A stretch of DNA of 64,000 bases from Oscheius sp. JU75 (GCA_037178855.1 JASJZC010000007.1:10478001-10542000); one strand, 5' to 3'; positions 11,919-28,200 are shown, counted from the stretch's first letter. The notes: generated by a model not told the origin, from the letters alone. Program-made: numbers and translations.

Positions 11919-13315
11919 TCACTTCTGGAGAGAGGTGGCAAAGCCGATTCTGTGGTTTCCTACATCGTAGATCTGAAATTTTAGTCATTTTCAGTACAGC
12001 AAGTTTCGCTTACGTTACAGAACTGTCTGATGAAGGGATCACCCAAGATCCATGCGGGTCCAAAACCGAAGCTATTGTAGGGGAAGATAGCCAGGATACA
12101 GGATTGGTCATCTCCGGGAACGATTGTGTTAGCGCTAGTGATCTATAACTTCCGATATTTCCCAATATTAGACCGTGTACCTTGTAGATTCTCGTCCCAA
12201 TAGTGATGTCAAGAGTGGGGATGGTGGCATCGCAAGGAACACGATAGATTCCCTCGTCAGGAGACCAAGTTCCCTTCAACTGTTGAGCCAGACTGTCCAC
12301 AATGGTTTTGGGTCCTCCGATGAGAGAGGTTCCAGTATCAGAAATGACCTGCCAGCCCTTGTTGGTGCTGTAGGTGCCTGCACCGATGGCGTTCATCTTG
12401 AACTGCCAGTAGGTGGCCGAAGATAGAGGCTGGTAAGCGATCACAGGTCCACAGTTCTGGGTATCAATTCCTCCGTAGGTGTAGACTCCACCATAAACAT
12501 TGTCCTTAGCTCCGACATGCTCCATCCAGACGGTGAAGAGGGGAGCTACCAGGTTCTGGTCAATGGCGTTCTGGAAAGGAGGGGTGACCTGGTCGACGGC
12601 GATCAACTGGAAGGCCAGTCCAAGGATTCCGTCAATAGGTTCGTCCGAGAAAAATTGGGCAAGAGAGGTGGCCTGTCCGAAGGTGGTCTTGGGAACAATA
12701 AGCTGATTCTCTCCAGGTCCACCAAAAGCGACAGTATCCATGCCAAGAGTACCGTCAGCTGATCCCGTACCGTATTGGATAATCCAGGGCTTGCCATTGT
12801 TATGATATGTGGAGGACTTGGTCTGGTCGAACTTGTTCTTTCCATTGCACGGGTTGGTGTGATTTCCGCCTCCACAGCATCCCTGATCGGGACATTCGAG
12901 GGCGCAAACTCCTGAAAAATGGGTTATCAATGTTGTGAAAGTTCTAACCTGGCTGACAAGCCTTGATGGAGCAATTCTTAGGAGGGCCCTGGCAGCTGGC
13001 ATCAGGAATCCAGAGGTTGGCCGAGCCGGTATCCAAGATGACTTGGAAAACCTGCTGCGGGGTTCCGATGGTAATGTTTCCGACGTAGGCCTCGTCCTCA
13101 TAATCATTGACATTTTGAGGGAATGACGCAAAGACTCCAGCCTCGACCTGTTTTCTCTCAAGAGTGGCTCGACGGAGATTCTTGAGAGCCAGGTAAGATT
13201 TCCAAGTTCCATCCTTCATCATCTTCTCTCTCTTTGACGGATGACGGGTCAGTCCCATTTGGAAGACCTCACAGGCTGCAAGCCCGAAAAGGGCTAACAG
13301 TACGAGGGTTCTCAT
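11919..13315 (-). CDS. Pepsin-like aspartic protease (A1 family)
   Basis: Four minus-strand exons: 13315-12949, 12911-12181, 12142-12014, 11972-11919, giving 426 residues in a continuous frame. A signal peptide (about residues 1-15) is followed by a propeptide, then the two-lobed protease. The catalytic motifs are [10 protein letters not shown] (Asp95) and [11 protein letters not shown] (Asp314). A Cys-rich insert with GCCGGG near residue 133 is typical of the nematode ASP group. The C-terminal block [18 protein letters not shown] and the final [12 protein letters not shown] complete the fold. The three introns are 37, 38 and 41 nt. The family acts in gut or lysosomal protein digestion. A TTTTTCAG acceptor sits one base before the ATG, suggesting trans-splicing. 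It is an intact enzyme by motif content; assigning it to a particular asp paralogue would need a tree. Confidence 0.95.
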
Positions 13316-13325
13316 ACTGAAAAAT
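13316..13325 (-). promoter_or_regulatory. Probable spliced-leader acceptor at aspartic protease start
   Basis: On the minus strand TTTTTCAG ends one base before the ATG at 13315. This near-zero 5' leader is the usual position of a nematode trans-splice acceptor. Confidence 0.6.
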
Positions 13326-15126
13326 GAGAGTTACTGAGCAGAAAAGCAGAGTTTTTAAGTGAGAGTTTTGACGGAATCTGGTAGTTGCGACGGACATCAA
13401 AATGATTAGATAACAGCAGGACTCCCTCTTTCGAAAGCGTACTTTAAGAAGCCACGTGTAAACCCTGACGTAGGTCAAGTAGCGTTGAAAATAAGAGGTA
13501 CTTCACCGGTTTTGATGACTTGATTGCGCTAAACTATAACTATACAAGGTCTTATTCTGAATAGGTAAAATTCAGAATTGAAGCACTTCGATACAACTGG
13601 ACTTCTGAAAAGAACTGTAGACCGGTATATTAGGACACAAAATGGTCTGTCCACCAGCTACTTCACCTGGATACTCTTTTTCTGTTTGACGAAGACTCGC
13701 CAAGGTAACTTGCAAGTATATAGGCTGAGAGAACTAGCCAAGGCAAAACCAGGAAACTATCTACTTTGAAGTTATTTTCTGATCATCACCAACAGTTCCG
13801 TTGTAAACTCAGGAAAACTGTCTTTGTGTTTGAGGAAACTGAAGATTAAGTTTGCATGAAGATGTTGATCTGACGTTTTCGAACAGTAGCATATTCGCTT
13901 TGAAGTTTTTCGGATCTCCATTAACAGTTCCATATAAAACTCAAGAAGGTTTCTCAAGACGCAATCAGTTTGTAACTTTCGAAACTCCTAAGTTTGAACT
14001 ATAAGTTTCACCTTTATTTGATGGATAGTAGCTTTGGTTATTGTCAGTCGATTCCATAAGATGACAATCCTAGCTCGATAACCGTACTTTAGTTTAAGAC
14101 TGTTCCTTGAGCACAAGAACACCCAGACGGACTTTGCCATGTTGTCTGCGCTGATAGGCCCGCAAGAGTCTGCTGGATAGAACTTTTCGAAATAACGTGA
14201 ACTGTACTTGTTGAAACAAGCGAAATATTCCGGAAAAAAGCATTCGATCATTTCGTTGTTTATCGTATAAGAAGATGTATAATTCTGACACAACAAATAA
14301 ATAACTGCTTTCGTAAACTCGCTGAACTGTCCACACAAACACGTGCCATTTCTCCAATTCTCTCCTCACTTTCGTAAAATTATACACGCAAACCGAGATC
14401 AGCGATGCTAATCCTTCCAGTAGGAATTTGTCTCATACTCTTTATCTTGCTCTACCCCTTATTCCGAAATCTGCTCTCATGTTTGCTACACGACAGGATA
14501 TATCATGTCTGGCTCTCTCTCCCTCTTTTCACCTGTCACTTGCAGCGAAGTAGGCCCGAGCATTGCCTTTTCACCAAAAGGGGAGGATGTCGCTCTCTGA
14601 TAACAAACGCGCCAAACTTTGTGTCGCAGCTTTGTCTTGGAACTTGAATTGGAAATTTGAATAGATTTGATTTGAAAAACAGGAAAAAAAACCGCCAAGT
14701 TTCACTCAGAACCCTTTTTCCTGCCGCGTTAGCGGTCATTGGGCGGGTGTGGGTGGTCACTCCGGAGTGCAGTGAGGCGCCTCTTTGTTCCAGCTCGGGC
14801 ATAGGGGGCATTGTGAAAAAAGGAGAGGGGGACTCTGACTGAATACTGAAGTTTGCTGCTCAAAGTTTACCACGAGCTGCCGGTCATTGATTGCGGCACA
14901 CTGCCTGGCATCCATTGATTGCAGCCAGCCGCCGACTGCCATATTGTGACGGCGGTGTCCCGGTGGTCGTCGGACGCAGGACGCCCAGCTCCATCTAATT
15001 GGCTGCACATGTGTCCGAGACCTTGAGCCGACATCTATAAGAGCTTCTTCATCATCTCCCAGTACTCCTACTTCATTATCCGCCATTTTCACTTAATTAA
15101 GAATACAGTTTTTTCTGGATCTCAGA
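13326..15126. other. Intergenic region with an imperfect duplicated segment
   Basis: No gene is supported. The region lies between divergent genes (aspartic protease on minus, zinc-finger gene on plus), so both promoters should be here. A weak minus-strand open frame (15092-14757) begins with an acidic stretch but degenerates into low-quality sequence, and a hydrophobic plus-strand frame starts at 14405. Neither has splice or family support. Confidence 0.4.
13764..13950. repeat. Imperfect direct repeat, two copies about 134 bp apart
   Basis: Copy 1 starts at 13764 and copy 2 at 13898. Both begin CTTTGAAGTT, continue through a CAGTTCC core and an AAACTCA(A/G)GAA element, and end within about 55 bases. 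The similarity is clear but imperfect. The origin and function are unknown. Confidence 0.6.
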
Positions 15127-17806
15127 ATGAAATTGTTCCTCCCCCCACATTTTCAGGCTCATACCGAAGCTTTTCAGGCCATGGCCTTAAATAATGCCTC
15201 GAAAATGAAGAAGGAGATAAGCGAATATATAGTCGCCCACGTTCTTGACCACAGCGATGTGAGTTTTTTTTTTGCTTTCCCCAGATTATGCGTCAAAAGC
15301 CTGCGATCTCTCATAATAAGCTCTATTTACCGTGGGAGGGGGGGCTGCTTTCGTCAACTTTACTTGTCCAAGGGGAACTGTTCCACTTCCCCCTTAGTCA
15401 TTAGTTCACAGGATTTTTCATGGAACCATCGGCGAACCGTCATTGTTTGCATAACCAGCGTTTAGATATTAATACGTGGCTCACAAAAACGGCAAAACTA
15501 TGACAACGAGATGCGGCAAGAACTCTGGACTAATTTGGCTAATAAGGTGAGGAGGGCAGAGACCGCTGAAAGCATGCATACTTTTACAGTTGGCTGAAGT
15601 CTTTGACACTCCCATGGAGCCGGAAAAAGTCAAGCAACATTTTCATAATCGTCGCAAGGCTGTGATGGGTCGAGTGAGGGATGACTTGAAGTAACACGCC
15701 TTCCCAAAAGACAATTTAATTTTTAAGACGACACGCCATGGATGGGGCTACAGTCGATGAGAAAATGGATTGGATCAAGAGTCGACGCGTCGTGGTCAAT
15801 GAGAACGATCTGCAGATCATCGAGTACTTTTTCAACAAAGAACAGGACCGCGATACGACTCCTGCCCCAACTGGCGTGCCCATGAATGTGCCAGTCGTCA
15901 CAACAACGGAATTCGACACCTCCGCAATGAATTTCTTGAATGGACTGTGAGGCAGCGGGTCCAGAATGTGGGACAGGTGCATTTTTCAGGGTAAAGACTG
16001 ATGGGAGCAAGTGTGAGGGAGAGGTGACAACACACGAGGAAGCCTTTGAAAAAGACAACACATCCAGTGAACTCATAGAGCAGGCTGAAACCTTGAATCT
16101 CGGCATGTTCAACAATTCGCATGTAAGAAATCCTCATAGGGTGCACAAAAGTTTTGTAGCTTCTCCTTCCCACTCCCAAACCTGTGCCTGAAGAGCCGAC
16201 GCAATTGATTGTTGAAGTTCAGAACAAATCCGAGCTCAAGCGGCTTCTTACACTTTTAGTAAGTTGAACCGTGAAGGCACTCCTATTGTCAAAGATTTCC
16301 AACAGGACGCGTTTTTTATTTTCACCTTCCTGTCACGAGCTATTTCTGAGTATTTTTCAGGATTTTACACGCTTTTTCTTAGCAAGTATGTTTTTTCGAC
16401 ACAACATTCTCTTTCGCTCAATTCCTGCTCCTAGGCTTCAAACGTTAAAAAATAAAAAAGTTCGTGGCAAACCGAAATCTCAAAAAAGAGCGCGCTGTTG
16501 CCAATCGTAATATGAGAAAACTTTATCATCCTTTCTCAGATCGACAATGGATTCACCCGCTTCGCTCACATCGATGAACCACCTCCGAAGAACTTTGGTA
16601 TCAAGAGCTTTGGCACCTTGAAAAAAGCTTGGTAAGCATTGATTCCATTAGGCTTATGGAAAACTTCAGTTCAAAACGCAAAGCTAATGGAGAACATGTA
16701 GCAACGAAACGGACTCAAAATGGATTGGGAGATATTCAAGACAAGTGAGTGTGATCTCTCTTTCTGACTTCAAGCGTTTGATAATCTTTAATGGAACTTA
16801 ATTGAAAACGAGCCGCCCTAAAAACAAGAAGCGACTCTAAAAACAACGACGAGAATGGAGCCCTGTTCGCTAAGATTCATAGCCTACCACGCTAACCGGC
16901 TATTGCTAACGGCGGCTGTGCCAAGTAGCCGCGGTACGTAATGACTGACAGAGACCGTTGCGCATCAGTACGAGAGAGATACATTGTGTTTCCACCAAAG
17001 TTCAGTTCAAAAATTGTATACCATATAATAAAACTGGCATGTCTTTTTTTCCGTCATTTGACATAGTTTTTTGGTTGCTATACTTTTGATACAGATCAGA
17101 ATCCAAATCCGGATGTAGCTCTGGAAAACAACAGATTGTTACCACTGCTTTACAGTTTTGCTTCCCTACTAAATGGCCAAGATGGTACGGATGTGCTTCT
17201 TCTGGGGGAGGGCGCAGATCTAAACACCACAGCCAACCTTCTTTTCGAAATGGCGAAATTTAAAACTGAAGAGGAGGAGGTGGTCGAAGATGACGATGAG
17301 ATGAGTATTTCGGTAAGAGAGAAGATAGTACAATTTAAAGGAAATGTTCAGAGCAGTGCCCTGGTCGATTTGGTCAAAAGTTTTGGTGTTCCCGAGACAA
17401 AGAAGAAGGTCTCAAATGATGGGATTAGTCTTAAGTGCGAGGTACGATTAGTATTTTGAAAATATACACCCTCTTTTCAGCTATGTCGCAACGTGGTCCG
17501 TTTGAATCAGAGCGGTTCAAAATGGAATCTTTACGAGCATGTGGTCCTGAATCATTCTACCCATCGGCCATACAAATGTACAAAATGCAGCTATTCGGGT
17601 GTTCGAAGGGTTGGTTCAATGGAGAGCAGGAATAATTCATGTTTTAGGGAAGAGTACGCCAACATATCCTGACAGCGCACGAATCTGACGATCAGCCGGA
17701 AAATGTCGCCACTCCGGACATCAGGGAGGTCTGGGAGAACAAGATGCTTCAGTGCTTTCCAACTCACAAACAAATCAAAGGAACTTCTCCCACCTTGAGC
17801 TCATAA
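15127..17806 (+). CDS. Nuclear protein with N-terminal helical DNA-binding-like region and two C2H2 zinc fingers
   Basis: Proposed exons: 15127 or 15181-15258, 15466-15546, 15590-15690, 15728-15946, 15990-16122, 16160-16258, 16540-16631, 16652-16744, 17095-17312, 17352-17441, 17481-17609, 17648-17806. ATG 15181 is preferred because TTTTCAG lies just before it. The N-terminal part (RQELWTNLANK, EPEKVKQHFHNRRKAV) looks like a Myb/SANT or MADF-type helical domain; this is inference. The middle is acidic (TEEEEVVEDDDE). The end has two fingers: CELC with HVVLNH (C-x2-C-x17-H-x4-H) and CTKC with HILTAH (C-x2-C-x12-H-x4-H). Phases join everywhere except between 16744 and 17095, where the frame is off by one. 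A missed small exon or another donor must lie in that 350-nt intron. I cannot name an orthologue. A role in transcription is likely. Confidence 0.8.
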
Positions 17807-18395
17807 TCATGATCAATCTTCTGGTTTTTTTTTCTTCTGTGATGCCTCTTGCCATTCCTGTCCTCCGGTATTTCCTTAAAGAGTTTTTTTCGGTCATTGT
17901 ATCTCAGAGAGTGATAAAAATTAAAACTTGTTTTTCCGTAGAAGAAGGTCAAAGGAGACAGTGCTATCTTTAAGGAACTGTCTTTTTAGTACTGTGACCT
18001 GGTAAGGAGGGAGACAGAGGTAAAATGTAAGAGGTTAAGAGTCTACAGGAAAAAAAAACTGGGTTAAAGGATCAGTACATGATAAACTCTCCCCCAGGCT
18101 GAACTTTTCGTAAAACTATTTTCAGCTCACCCAGACCCATTCAAATATGTTTTTCGGTAACTGGTATACCTTATTCAACATATCTGTCACCTTCGAGGAT
18201 TCAACCTAGTTCGTGCAATTTCTTAGCATATAGTAATTCTTCGTCAAAACTTTGACCGGAAACCCCTGAATGCCAATGTTTACTATTTACTGACCGACAA
18301 AACAAAAAACCGCGAGAGGTATCGAACCCCAGATCCCTCGCTTCTCAACCCTTATAAGTTGTCTCGAAAATCGACTAATTGGCTTCTGACACACA

Positions 18396-18732
18396 GAGAC
18401 GCTCGCCAAAAACCGATGGAGCCCGAGGACCATGTCAAAAAGCATTTCCAGGATCCTTCTAACCCTCTTTGGGAACAAAACCTGTAGACTCGAACGAGAG
18501 AACCAGTGTTTGGCTAAAGGATCACTGTCAGTGGCCCCCGCCGAGACCATGCTCAGAGGTGAAGGACGCCGAAAAGAATAATAATCTGGCCACCCTTCTA
18601 CTTAAATCCCCTCACCAAATACTCGAGGAGGTGGCACCGGCAAATTTATTTTCAAACATACGCACAACACGAAGACACAACCAGTTTCAACACAATCTGG
18701 GAAATCTTTTTTCTGAAGGTGCCGATTGTTAA
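18396..18732 (+). pseudogene. Degenerate fragment related to the upstream zinc-finger gene
   Basis: The frame from 18413 reads PMEPEDHVKKHFQDP and ends in TAG at 18485-18487. It matches PMEPEKVKQHFHNR encoded by exon 3 of the gene ending at 17806. A second frame (about 18469-18732) contains NNNLATLLLKS and ends SEGADC, faintly like the NNRLLPLLYSF and GEGADL parts of the parent. The two frames are not joined by an obvious intron. A broken tandem duplicate is the simplest reading, but a small separate gene cannot be excluded. Confidence 0.5.
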
Positions 18733-18888
18733 ATAAATATGACAACGAGCTTATATTGAACATAAGTTACGAGTTTCAAAATTTGGGGGGAAAATCATCC
18801 GAGCGGCTGAGCAAATCGTCGTGAGTAAGTGATATTCGTGAAACTTTGGTTGAATTTCTCGACTAGGGACGGGCCCTGAACTCTTAGT

Positions 18889-22581
<3,693 letters not shown>

Positions 22582-23797
22582 CTGGAAAACCTATGTGAAA
22601 ACTGGATCAAAGAAGAATATAAGTTTGAATTTAACGCCTGTGTTAAAGGGTCAATTAGCAGTGGAGCACGAGCATCGATATAGCTCAAACTTTGATTGAA
22701 GTTCATATTTTTGGATGGGAGAAAAAAAGTGATGACCTCGGCACGAGTGCGCCCGTTAGTTAATTGTGGGAAAAGTCAAGAAAAAGCAATTGCTTTTGAC
22801 AAGGCGGCGGAACCGACCGACAGGAATTCGTCTACGAATATCGAGACCCGGAACAATACCATAGAAGCAATGAGTCATCGGGGCACAACAATCCAAAACG
22901 CATCAATCAATATTCAAACAGAGAGACCCGCTATGGGGCGCCGAGGGGCGGACGCGAGGGGAGGGAAGGAATGCGCTGCTGTGCAAAGATTTGGCCGCAC
23001 TGCTAAACTACACAGTCCGAGGGCTGAGAAAGGAGCTAAACACGAGAGATTTGTGCAATAAAGTCACTATAAAGACGTTTTTTCGCTGGGAGCGGTCGCG
23101 CGAGAGCGACTAGTTAGGGACGCAGGTAAAGTGGGTCACCTAGAGAGCTACCTCTCTCTCAATAAACCTAGATAAGAAAGAAAAACAGTCTGGGTCGAAT
23201 CCACTGGGTCTTACTCCGAGAGGCAATTAACTTGCCACCAACTGTTTACACAAACTTGTCGTCTCGGACGAAGAGACGGACTTTGAATTGAGAGCGGCAC
23301 AAAAGTGAGAAACGGAGCTGTGGTGAGGTCATCCATAGCGATAAAAGGTGATTCAACGTTATTAACTACTCAAACAGGAAGATGTTTGCCTAGTTAGATG
23401 ACAAGGAAGAAAAACTGCAAAACAGTCAAGGTCTAGCCTGACTTAAAAAGAGAAAGAGTCAGGAAGACTGACAAGACATAGGATACCCACGTCGGAAAGG
23501 TGCGATGAGCAAACAAAGAACGGCTTGGACCGCACGTACATGGACGCAAACTGGAGGGACGGACAGATTTACAGTATTTTGGTTTAACATATGACTTAAA
23601 GTTTATGGTAGCTTTTTGTGTAACCTAAAATCCTCAAATGTTTCTTTGGAAAACGAAACCCTTTGCAAAAAATGTATTAGGTGAGAGATGCTGTACTTTC
23701 GTGCGCAAGGACACCCTCGTCTAATCCTTACGCTTGACCCTCCATCTATCCTCTCACTTGATCCCTTTTATTTTATGACTCAGTCGAAAGGACTCAC

Positions 23798-25210
23798 CAG
23801 GTTGCTATCGGTTTCAGTGGGACGAAGCGGCTTGATAGTGACCGGCTTCTTTGGCCTTTCCCCAAAAACGGTCTTAACCACATTGCTGTCACTTCCTCCA
23901 GCCCACTCGTTCTCAAAAGGACGTATAAAACTTTCCTGATCCGGTGTCAGTGGTGTATTGCTAAATCTCCCACGTTCTAGTTTGAAACTTTCGCAAAAAT
24001 ACTTTTTCTTCTCTTCCACATTTTCCTTGGAGGGCCAGACTGGTGGCATCTCTACCAATTGAGTGAATCTTCTAGGTTTTACCTCGGAAGAGCTCCTTTC
24101 CTCAGCCGAACGAGTATCTACAACCTGGGTCATTCTTCTCGGCTTCGAAGAGTCGCCCACTGGCACTATCAAGGAGTTCCTAGGCGATTCAGTCTTGACC
24201 GAACGAATAAGCTCAACTCCAGAATTCAGTGAGCTGACAGGACTATTTTTGAGCTGTCCAGACATTCGTCTCTTTGCTGTAAATATAGGATTATTCATAT
24301 TTCCATGTTTCGAACCGTCTGCACCCTCTTTTGTATCCACAGAAACTTGGCGCTGAAGCGGGACAGCCGTTATAGTATTGGTACGAGTCAGGCTATGTTG
24401 AGACGAAGGAGTAGTCCTTGGTGATCCAGAACTATGAGAACTACGAGAACTGCTCGAAAATGTAGGTCGAGCGACATCGGGACGAGAAAATGCAGAATCA
24501 GCGGACCTCTGACGTATGTCTCCAATCTTGGGTGGCTTCTTTATCTCTGCATAGATCGGCGAGTCCGAGCGGTAAGGAATAGAGTTATTTTCTGAGTCGA
24601 GAGGAGGAGTGGGTGGAGGTATAGAGGGGGAAAAAATAACAATAGGCTTGATACGGGATCTTGGCAGCTGCGGAGACTTGGGTGTGTTATTTCTGTCAGT
24701 TGATATTGCTGGCAATGTCACTGGCTGAACAGTAGTAGAAACTTGCGATCTTGACAGCAGAGGTGACACGGGTGTACTCGTTTTGTCAGTTGAAGTGATA
24801 GAGCGAGTCACAGGTTGTATCGTTGTGGAAACTTGTGATCTTGACAGCTGAGGAGATGCGGGCGTACTCTTTAGGTCAGCTGAATTGGTAGATAATGTCC
24901 GAGAGTGAACTGTAGAGGTAGGACTTGGACTCTGAGCACCAACATCTCTCGATCGAGACATCTGAGGAGGCTTGAGTAGAGGAATCTTGATGTCCAATGG
25001 CTTTGTAGATGTAGAATATACCAATTTTGTCTTCGGCTCGGTCACATCCTGTGGTCTTGACAGAGATCTCGGCGGGGAGCTCTTGTCCATAGACTTTGAA
25101 CTGGTTAGTTTTGGCCTCGGTTTCCCATCAAATTTCTCAATAACCGACTGGACAGTGACATTTCTTGATATTGTATCCGTGAAGCGGTTTTCATCAGTTT
25201 TGACTGACAT
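23798..25210 (-). CDS. Long disordered Ser/Pro-rich exon, probable 5' exon of the kinase gene's long isoform
   Basis: A single open exon of 471 codons starts at ATG 25210 and ends at a GTGAGT donor after AACCTG (23798), in phase 0. The next believable minus-strand acceptor in phase 0 is that of the first kinase exon (22581), 1.2 kb away, and no terminal exon was seen between. The likely product is a kinase of about 1,083 residues with this N-terminal extension. The protein is rich in Ser, Pro, Thr and Arg and looks disordered, with poly-Pro patches (SIPPPTPPLD) that could bind SH3 or EVH1 domains. It contains tandem units with SPLLSRSQVSTTVQPVT. TTTCAG lies 2 nt before the ATG, as at other starts here. 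The alternative is a separate gene whose last exon I missed. Confidence 0.65.
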
Positions 25211-28200
25211 ACCTGAAACGGAAGATTAACTCAAAGGAATGAGAAACGAGAAGAGATTGATGACAAAGGGGTAGGGAGAGAATGAGAAGGCAAAATTGAT
25301 GAGATAAATGCCAAAAAAAGCCATTAATTTTAGAGTTACGAACAAAAAAAGTCAATAAGCGCACACTGGTGAATCAGCCTCGTTCTACAACATTAAAGCA
25401 AGAGAAAAGCGATAAGGACGTATCTTTTACATTTGCGGCACATTCCACAAATTTTATTCTAGTTTTTCTTTCGAGAGAAGTACAGGGAACAGACCCAGGT
25501 AATAATGACTGGATTACCCAACTTTCTGGTAGATCGGCTAGTCTACAAAAAGAAATTTCGCATGTTAATCGGGTAAGCGTCAAAACGAGGGGTGCACTTG
25601 CGAAAAAGCGTCTTAGATCTGCGAGCACGAGACCAAACCGAGATAAGGACAACAATAAAAGCATTCCAAGTTAGACCGGAAAGGTAAGAGAGTACACGTA
25701 AAAGAAACTAGGAAGGGCCTGTGTGTGTGGTGTTATCAGTCGCCTAAGAATCCATAAGGCTATGCTTTCTGAAAGGCGAACTGACATGGGAAAAGCCGTG
25801 TCGGCAAAAAAGTGACCCGCGACAGAACAGCATGTGGTGATTGATACAGCCAACATGCCTCATTTGTAGCTGATGAATTCAAAATGTCACCAGGATCACA
25901 CATTTACAGAGAAACGGCAGGAAACGTCACAGGGAGACACAGAGAGACGGAGAAAGAGACAAACAGAGGGACTGAGAACGCATGATCTTGAAATACAGTT
26001 TTTTCCATAGTGACAAATTTAAAAGAAAGGACCAAAACAATGCTGCTGTTCATCTCGGCCCCTGTTGTCCGTATCTTAAAGCTGATGTAAAACTTTCTCT
26101 CAAGAAACTCAAAAAAGATAAATAGTGGGGACTAGAGAGTCAAAAGTAACGTATGGTCACGGTTTTCACCGAGGAGGGTCTTTCTCATGGAACACCTACA
26201 TCCCAAACAGGCTGTTAAAAAGGAGGGGAGAAGACACGCGAGTGAGGGGCAGCTGTGGATGATAAGAATATCCGGGAATGTGCGCGGCGGAAAAGCAGTA
26301 TATTGGAAGTGGGGAAAGACGGCGTTGCTTACCAAAACTGTTTAGTCTTATTAAGACAGCAAGTATTTGCATCGTGTCATATACTGACTCCATGTATTAG
26401 ATTGTTACACAGCGTTCCTTCAATAAAGGTCAAAGCTATTCTCGTGAGAGGATTCGACATCTGACGTTACTTCAAAACTAAGAACGTTACATTAGATCAC
26501 GTATTTCATTTCAGGTTTGAACACCCCCTGAAAAATGACTACAGAGCATTTCCGATAATTACTGTCTCTGTTATCTTACAAATAGTCTCCCTATCTGGGC
26601 GGCATGATCAGACGTCCATCTCGTTGGTATACCGCGTGTTCAGAAAATCCCAATAAACTATGCCTTTTTCATTCAGCACACATTTTCTACACTAAAAAGT
26701 TGTCCCTTCTTTACCTCCTTATCGTAAGAGAACCCTTTTTCCATTGTACAATATCTTGCAGACCCTGGTCATCTCTCCTGTTTCTGCGGAGACAATAACT
26801 TTCCTCTTGAGAAGGGGAATGAAGGAGGCGACGACGTCCAGCCTCGGGACCGCCTAAGGTGAATGACCAAGTGTGGCAGGGGAAGAACTTTCAGCTATTT
26901 GTGGACTCTCCCTGCTCGAGCCTCACAAATGAAAATTCTGTTTAATAATGTAGTACATAACACGCTGCTCGTTAACAACTTCTTTGTTCCCGATACTGAC
27001 ATCTCCAAAGTATTCGCACTATTGTCTGCTTCTCGGACAGATTGAGTGAAGATACACTTTGGTATTGGGAATGGATCACAGTATGAAATTTAGAGCTTAA
27101 ACCTTTGAGCCAAATGACAGTTTGCAGTCTGCAAAAATCGTACTAATATGTCGCCCCTGCAAAAAGTATGACTATCTGTCAGGGTTTTTAAGGGGTTTCG
27201 TCTTATTGGATCTCTTCAAAATTATCCAACTCGTCTTAACTATGAATATCGCAAGGCTGATTGGGTTTTTCTGTTTGTCGACACAGAACAAACCTGTAAG
27301 TTTTGGCCAAAATGACAGGGCTGGAGTTCAAGTCACCATGTTACTCTTTCTCCTCTTGTTGTAGTCTGTGTAGCGCAAGTGACAGAATCTTGGGACCCTT
27401 TCCGACGGGGACAGGTTGTCCAAAATGGCGCAAAAGCGGTCAGCTGCACCCTTCCTTTTTATCATACGACATTTGGACCTAGGTAAACAGGATCCTTTAC
27501 GGCTGATTCGAGAGGCAGCACAATGGATTAGGGCAGCTACATAGTTATCCCATCACGAAAAAGCTTTTCTCCTGGTAAAAACATTTTTTCCTCCTCCAAT
27601 GAATCATCCTCTGAGTGGCTAATTGGGGCGGTATATAAACGCCCAAATTTGTTGACTAACCCCATCTATTTTTCTCAAAATATTTGTCTTATCAGTCCTC
27701 TCAGCCTTGCTTTTTACACTTTTCTGAATATTTAGATAAAATCTGAGCCGTGAAGCAGAAAAAGGCCATTTCAGGTCAGCAATGCGCATCCTAAACTTGC
27801 GAGAGCTGTTCCTGGGGGCCGTGGCTCTTCGCTTCACGTGTTCCTCTCTTTTATCTCTTGTTCCCCCAACTTGGTCTGATGTTTTGAACCCTATTATTTT
27901 CAAGAGGAGGAGCTGCGTCGTAAATTTTCGTCTTTTTTGCGGGACCCGTGTCAGATATGAGGTTGTATAATTTCCGTATCATTCCTATTATGGGATGCTT
28001 TTCAGCGGCCTGTCGAATGAAAATAAACGCACTTGGAACTGTCAGCATGTGTTCAAATGCCATCCGTTTCAATATCGTCGGGCCAGCAATAGTCCTTCAG
28101 AAGGTGAGTTAAATAGTTGACCCCAGTCACCATCTATCTCCATCTTTCTCTATCTTTGTCTCTCTGTCTCTTTGGAAACTATAAAAATTTGCATTTTTTT

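Noticed and set aside
14405..14647. Plus-strand frame with a hydrophobic start
   Set aside because: The start resembles a signal or TM segment, but the rest lacks any pattern, and no acceptor, donor or neighbour supports it.
14757..15092. Minus-strand frame of 111 codons beginning with an acidic stretch
   Set aside because: After about 20 residues it becomes Arg/Pro/His-rich low-quality sequence, with no splice sites or family match. It lies where a promoter is expected.
17313..17351. Reading through the 39-nt segment as coding in the zinc-finger gene
   Set aside because: It has a strong donor and acceptor and the normal intron length here; it is treated as an intron, though its length is a multiple of three.
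18287..18345. Possible tRNA or tRNA-derived element: B-box-like GGTTCGATA on the minus strand followed by a T run
   Set aside because: No 5' acceptor strand or anticodon arm pairs with it, so a cloverleaf cannot be drawn. Similar B-box words near 4565 and 61715 fail the same way.
23060..23790. Separate terminal exon for the 471-codon disordered gene
   Set aside because: No minus-strand acceptor followed by an in-phase open stretch and stop was found here, which is why the link to the kinase exons is preferred.
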